DNA of 5,742 bases from CAYGWP01 sp964353455 (lineage in GTDB: Bacteria > Planctomycetota > Phycisphaerae > FEN-1346), in NCBI GenBank assembly GCA_964353455.1, contig CAYGWP010000361.1:1-5742 (forward strand). Reading direction: 5' to 3'. Position numbers and translations under genes: made by a program. Under the pieces are notes generated by a model. That model saw only the letters and a list, made by a program, of their open reading frames with translations. It ran no database searches and was not told where the DNA came from. This document shows, piece after piece, positions 5,221 to 5,742 of the stretch (the stretch's first letter is position 1; the number at the start of each line of letters is the position of its first letter).

Positions 5221-5271
5221 TTGAGGGAATCGGTGGCCGCCTGGGCGACCGCCAATCCGCTCAAGTTTTTT
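5221..5271 (+). terminator. Intrinsic terminator of the transglutaminase-like gene
   Basis: TTGAG (5221-5225) pairs with CTCAA (5260-5264), GGA (5226-5228) with TCC (5256-5258), and the core GGTGGCCGC (5232-5240) with GCGACCGCC (5245-5253) around loop CTGG, with one C/A mismatch and one G/T pair. A run of six T (5266-5271) follows after one G. This is the best Rho-independent terminator in the window. Its core is nearly identical to the hairpin at 2443-2462. Confidence 0.75.
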
Positions 5272-5299
5272 CATCTGTGTCATCTGCGTTCATCTGCGG
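5271..5299 (+). repeat. Short tandem repeat, TCATCTGYG units
   Basis: Three near-identical units follow one another: TCATCTGTG (5271-5279), TCATCTGCG (5280-5288) and TTCATCTGCGG (5289-5299). The block starts at the last T of the terminator's T-tract. A related CCATCTGC occurs at 5321-5328. No gene covers it. Confidence 0.65.
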
Positions 5300-5329
5300 A
5301 TTCAAGCCGTTGCAGTCTTGCCATCTGCT

Positions 5330-5364
5330 CCGCGCTCCGAGTTCCGCGCTCCACGCTTCCGTTA
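5330..5364 (+). repeat. Degenerate heptad repeat, CCGCGCT units
   Basis: Five 7-base units follow in phase: CCGCGCT, CCGAGTT, CCGCGCT, CCACGCT, TCCGTTA. The sequence differs from the array at 109-295 but the 7-base period is the same. It lies just upstream of the moxR promoter. Confidence 0.6.
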
Positions 5365-5372
5365 GCAGGCAA

Positions 5373-5401
5373 TTGACCCCAGGCCGAGATGCCGGTACTA
5401 T
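5373..5401 (+). promoter_or_regulatory. Putative moxR promoter
   Basis: TTGACC (5373-5378) and TACTAT (5396-5401, followed by C) are spaced by the optimal 17 bases. The predicted transcription start, 6-8 bases after the -10 box, falls on or beside the ATG at 5409, so the transcript would have essentially no leader. Confidence 0.6.
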
Positions 5402-5408
5402 CGCGGCT

Positions 5409-5742
<334 letters not shown>

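Overview
The window is GC-rich DNA with tightly packed genes, all but one or two doubtful ones on the + strand. It most resembles an uncultured bacterium of the Planctomycetota or a similar phylum. That assignment is an inference from base composition, short-unit intergenic repeats and gene types (YraN, a TatD/radical-SAM fusion, a secreted transglutaminase-like protein, MoxR); no phylogenetic marker is present. Five putative promoters share a -10 box of the form TANNATC (three are exactly TAGAATC), which suggests one housekeeping sigma factor preference.

Layout. Positions 1-549 are mostly non-coding. They hold the possible start of a leftward gene at the left edge, two direct copies and one inverted copy of an array of 7-base units, and a doubtful 36-codon ORF on the - strand. 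A promoter then leads into yraN (550-996, UPF0102 nuclease-fold protein). After a small hairpin comes a 462-residue fusion of a complete TatD metal-dependent hydrolase with a TatD-linked radical SAM domain (1046-2434). Next is a defence/accessory patch with two complete toxin-antitoxin modules in series: hicB-hicA (2524-2957) and mntA-hepT (3192-3808). Each has its own promoter and overlapping stop/start codons. A secreted transglutaminase-like protein follows (4007-5131), ending in a good intrinsic terminator. The last 340 bases hold more short repeats, a strong promoter, and the first 111 codons of a MoxR-type AAA+ ATPase whose start codon seems to lie at or next to the transcription start (leaderless).

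The most striking observation is that the last 90 bases of the TatD/radical-SAM gene occur twice. One copy is in place at 2345-2434. The other is an orphan at 2965-3054, beginning 7 bases after the hicA stop codon. The copies are 80/90 identical, and 7 of the 9 differing codons are synonymous. This means both copies evolved as parts of working genes before they came together. The hicBA cassette therefore sits exactly between two diverged copies of the same gene end. The simplest reading is that a toxin-antitoxin cassette entered at the 3' end of the host gene and brought a replacement gene end with it, leaving the gene intact. This resembles the way integrative elements use gene 3' ends, but no integrase is visible in the window.
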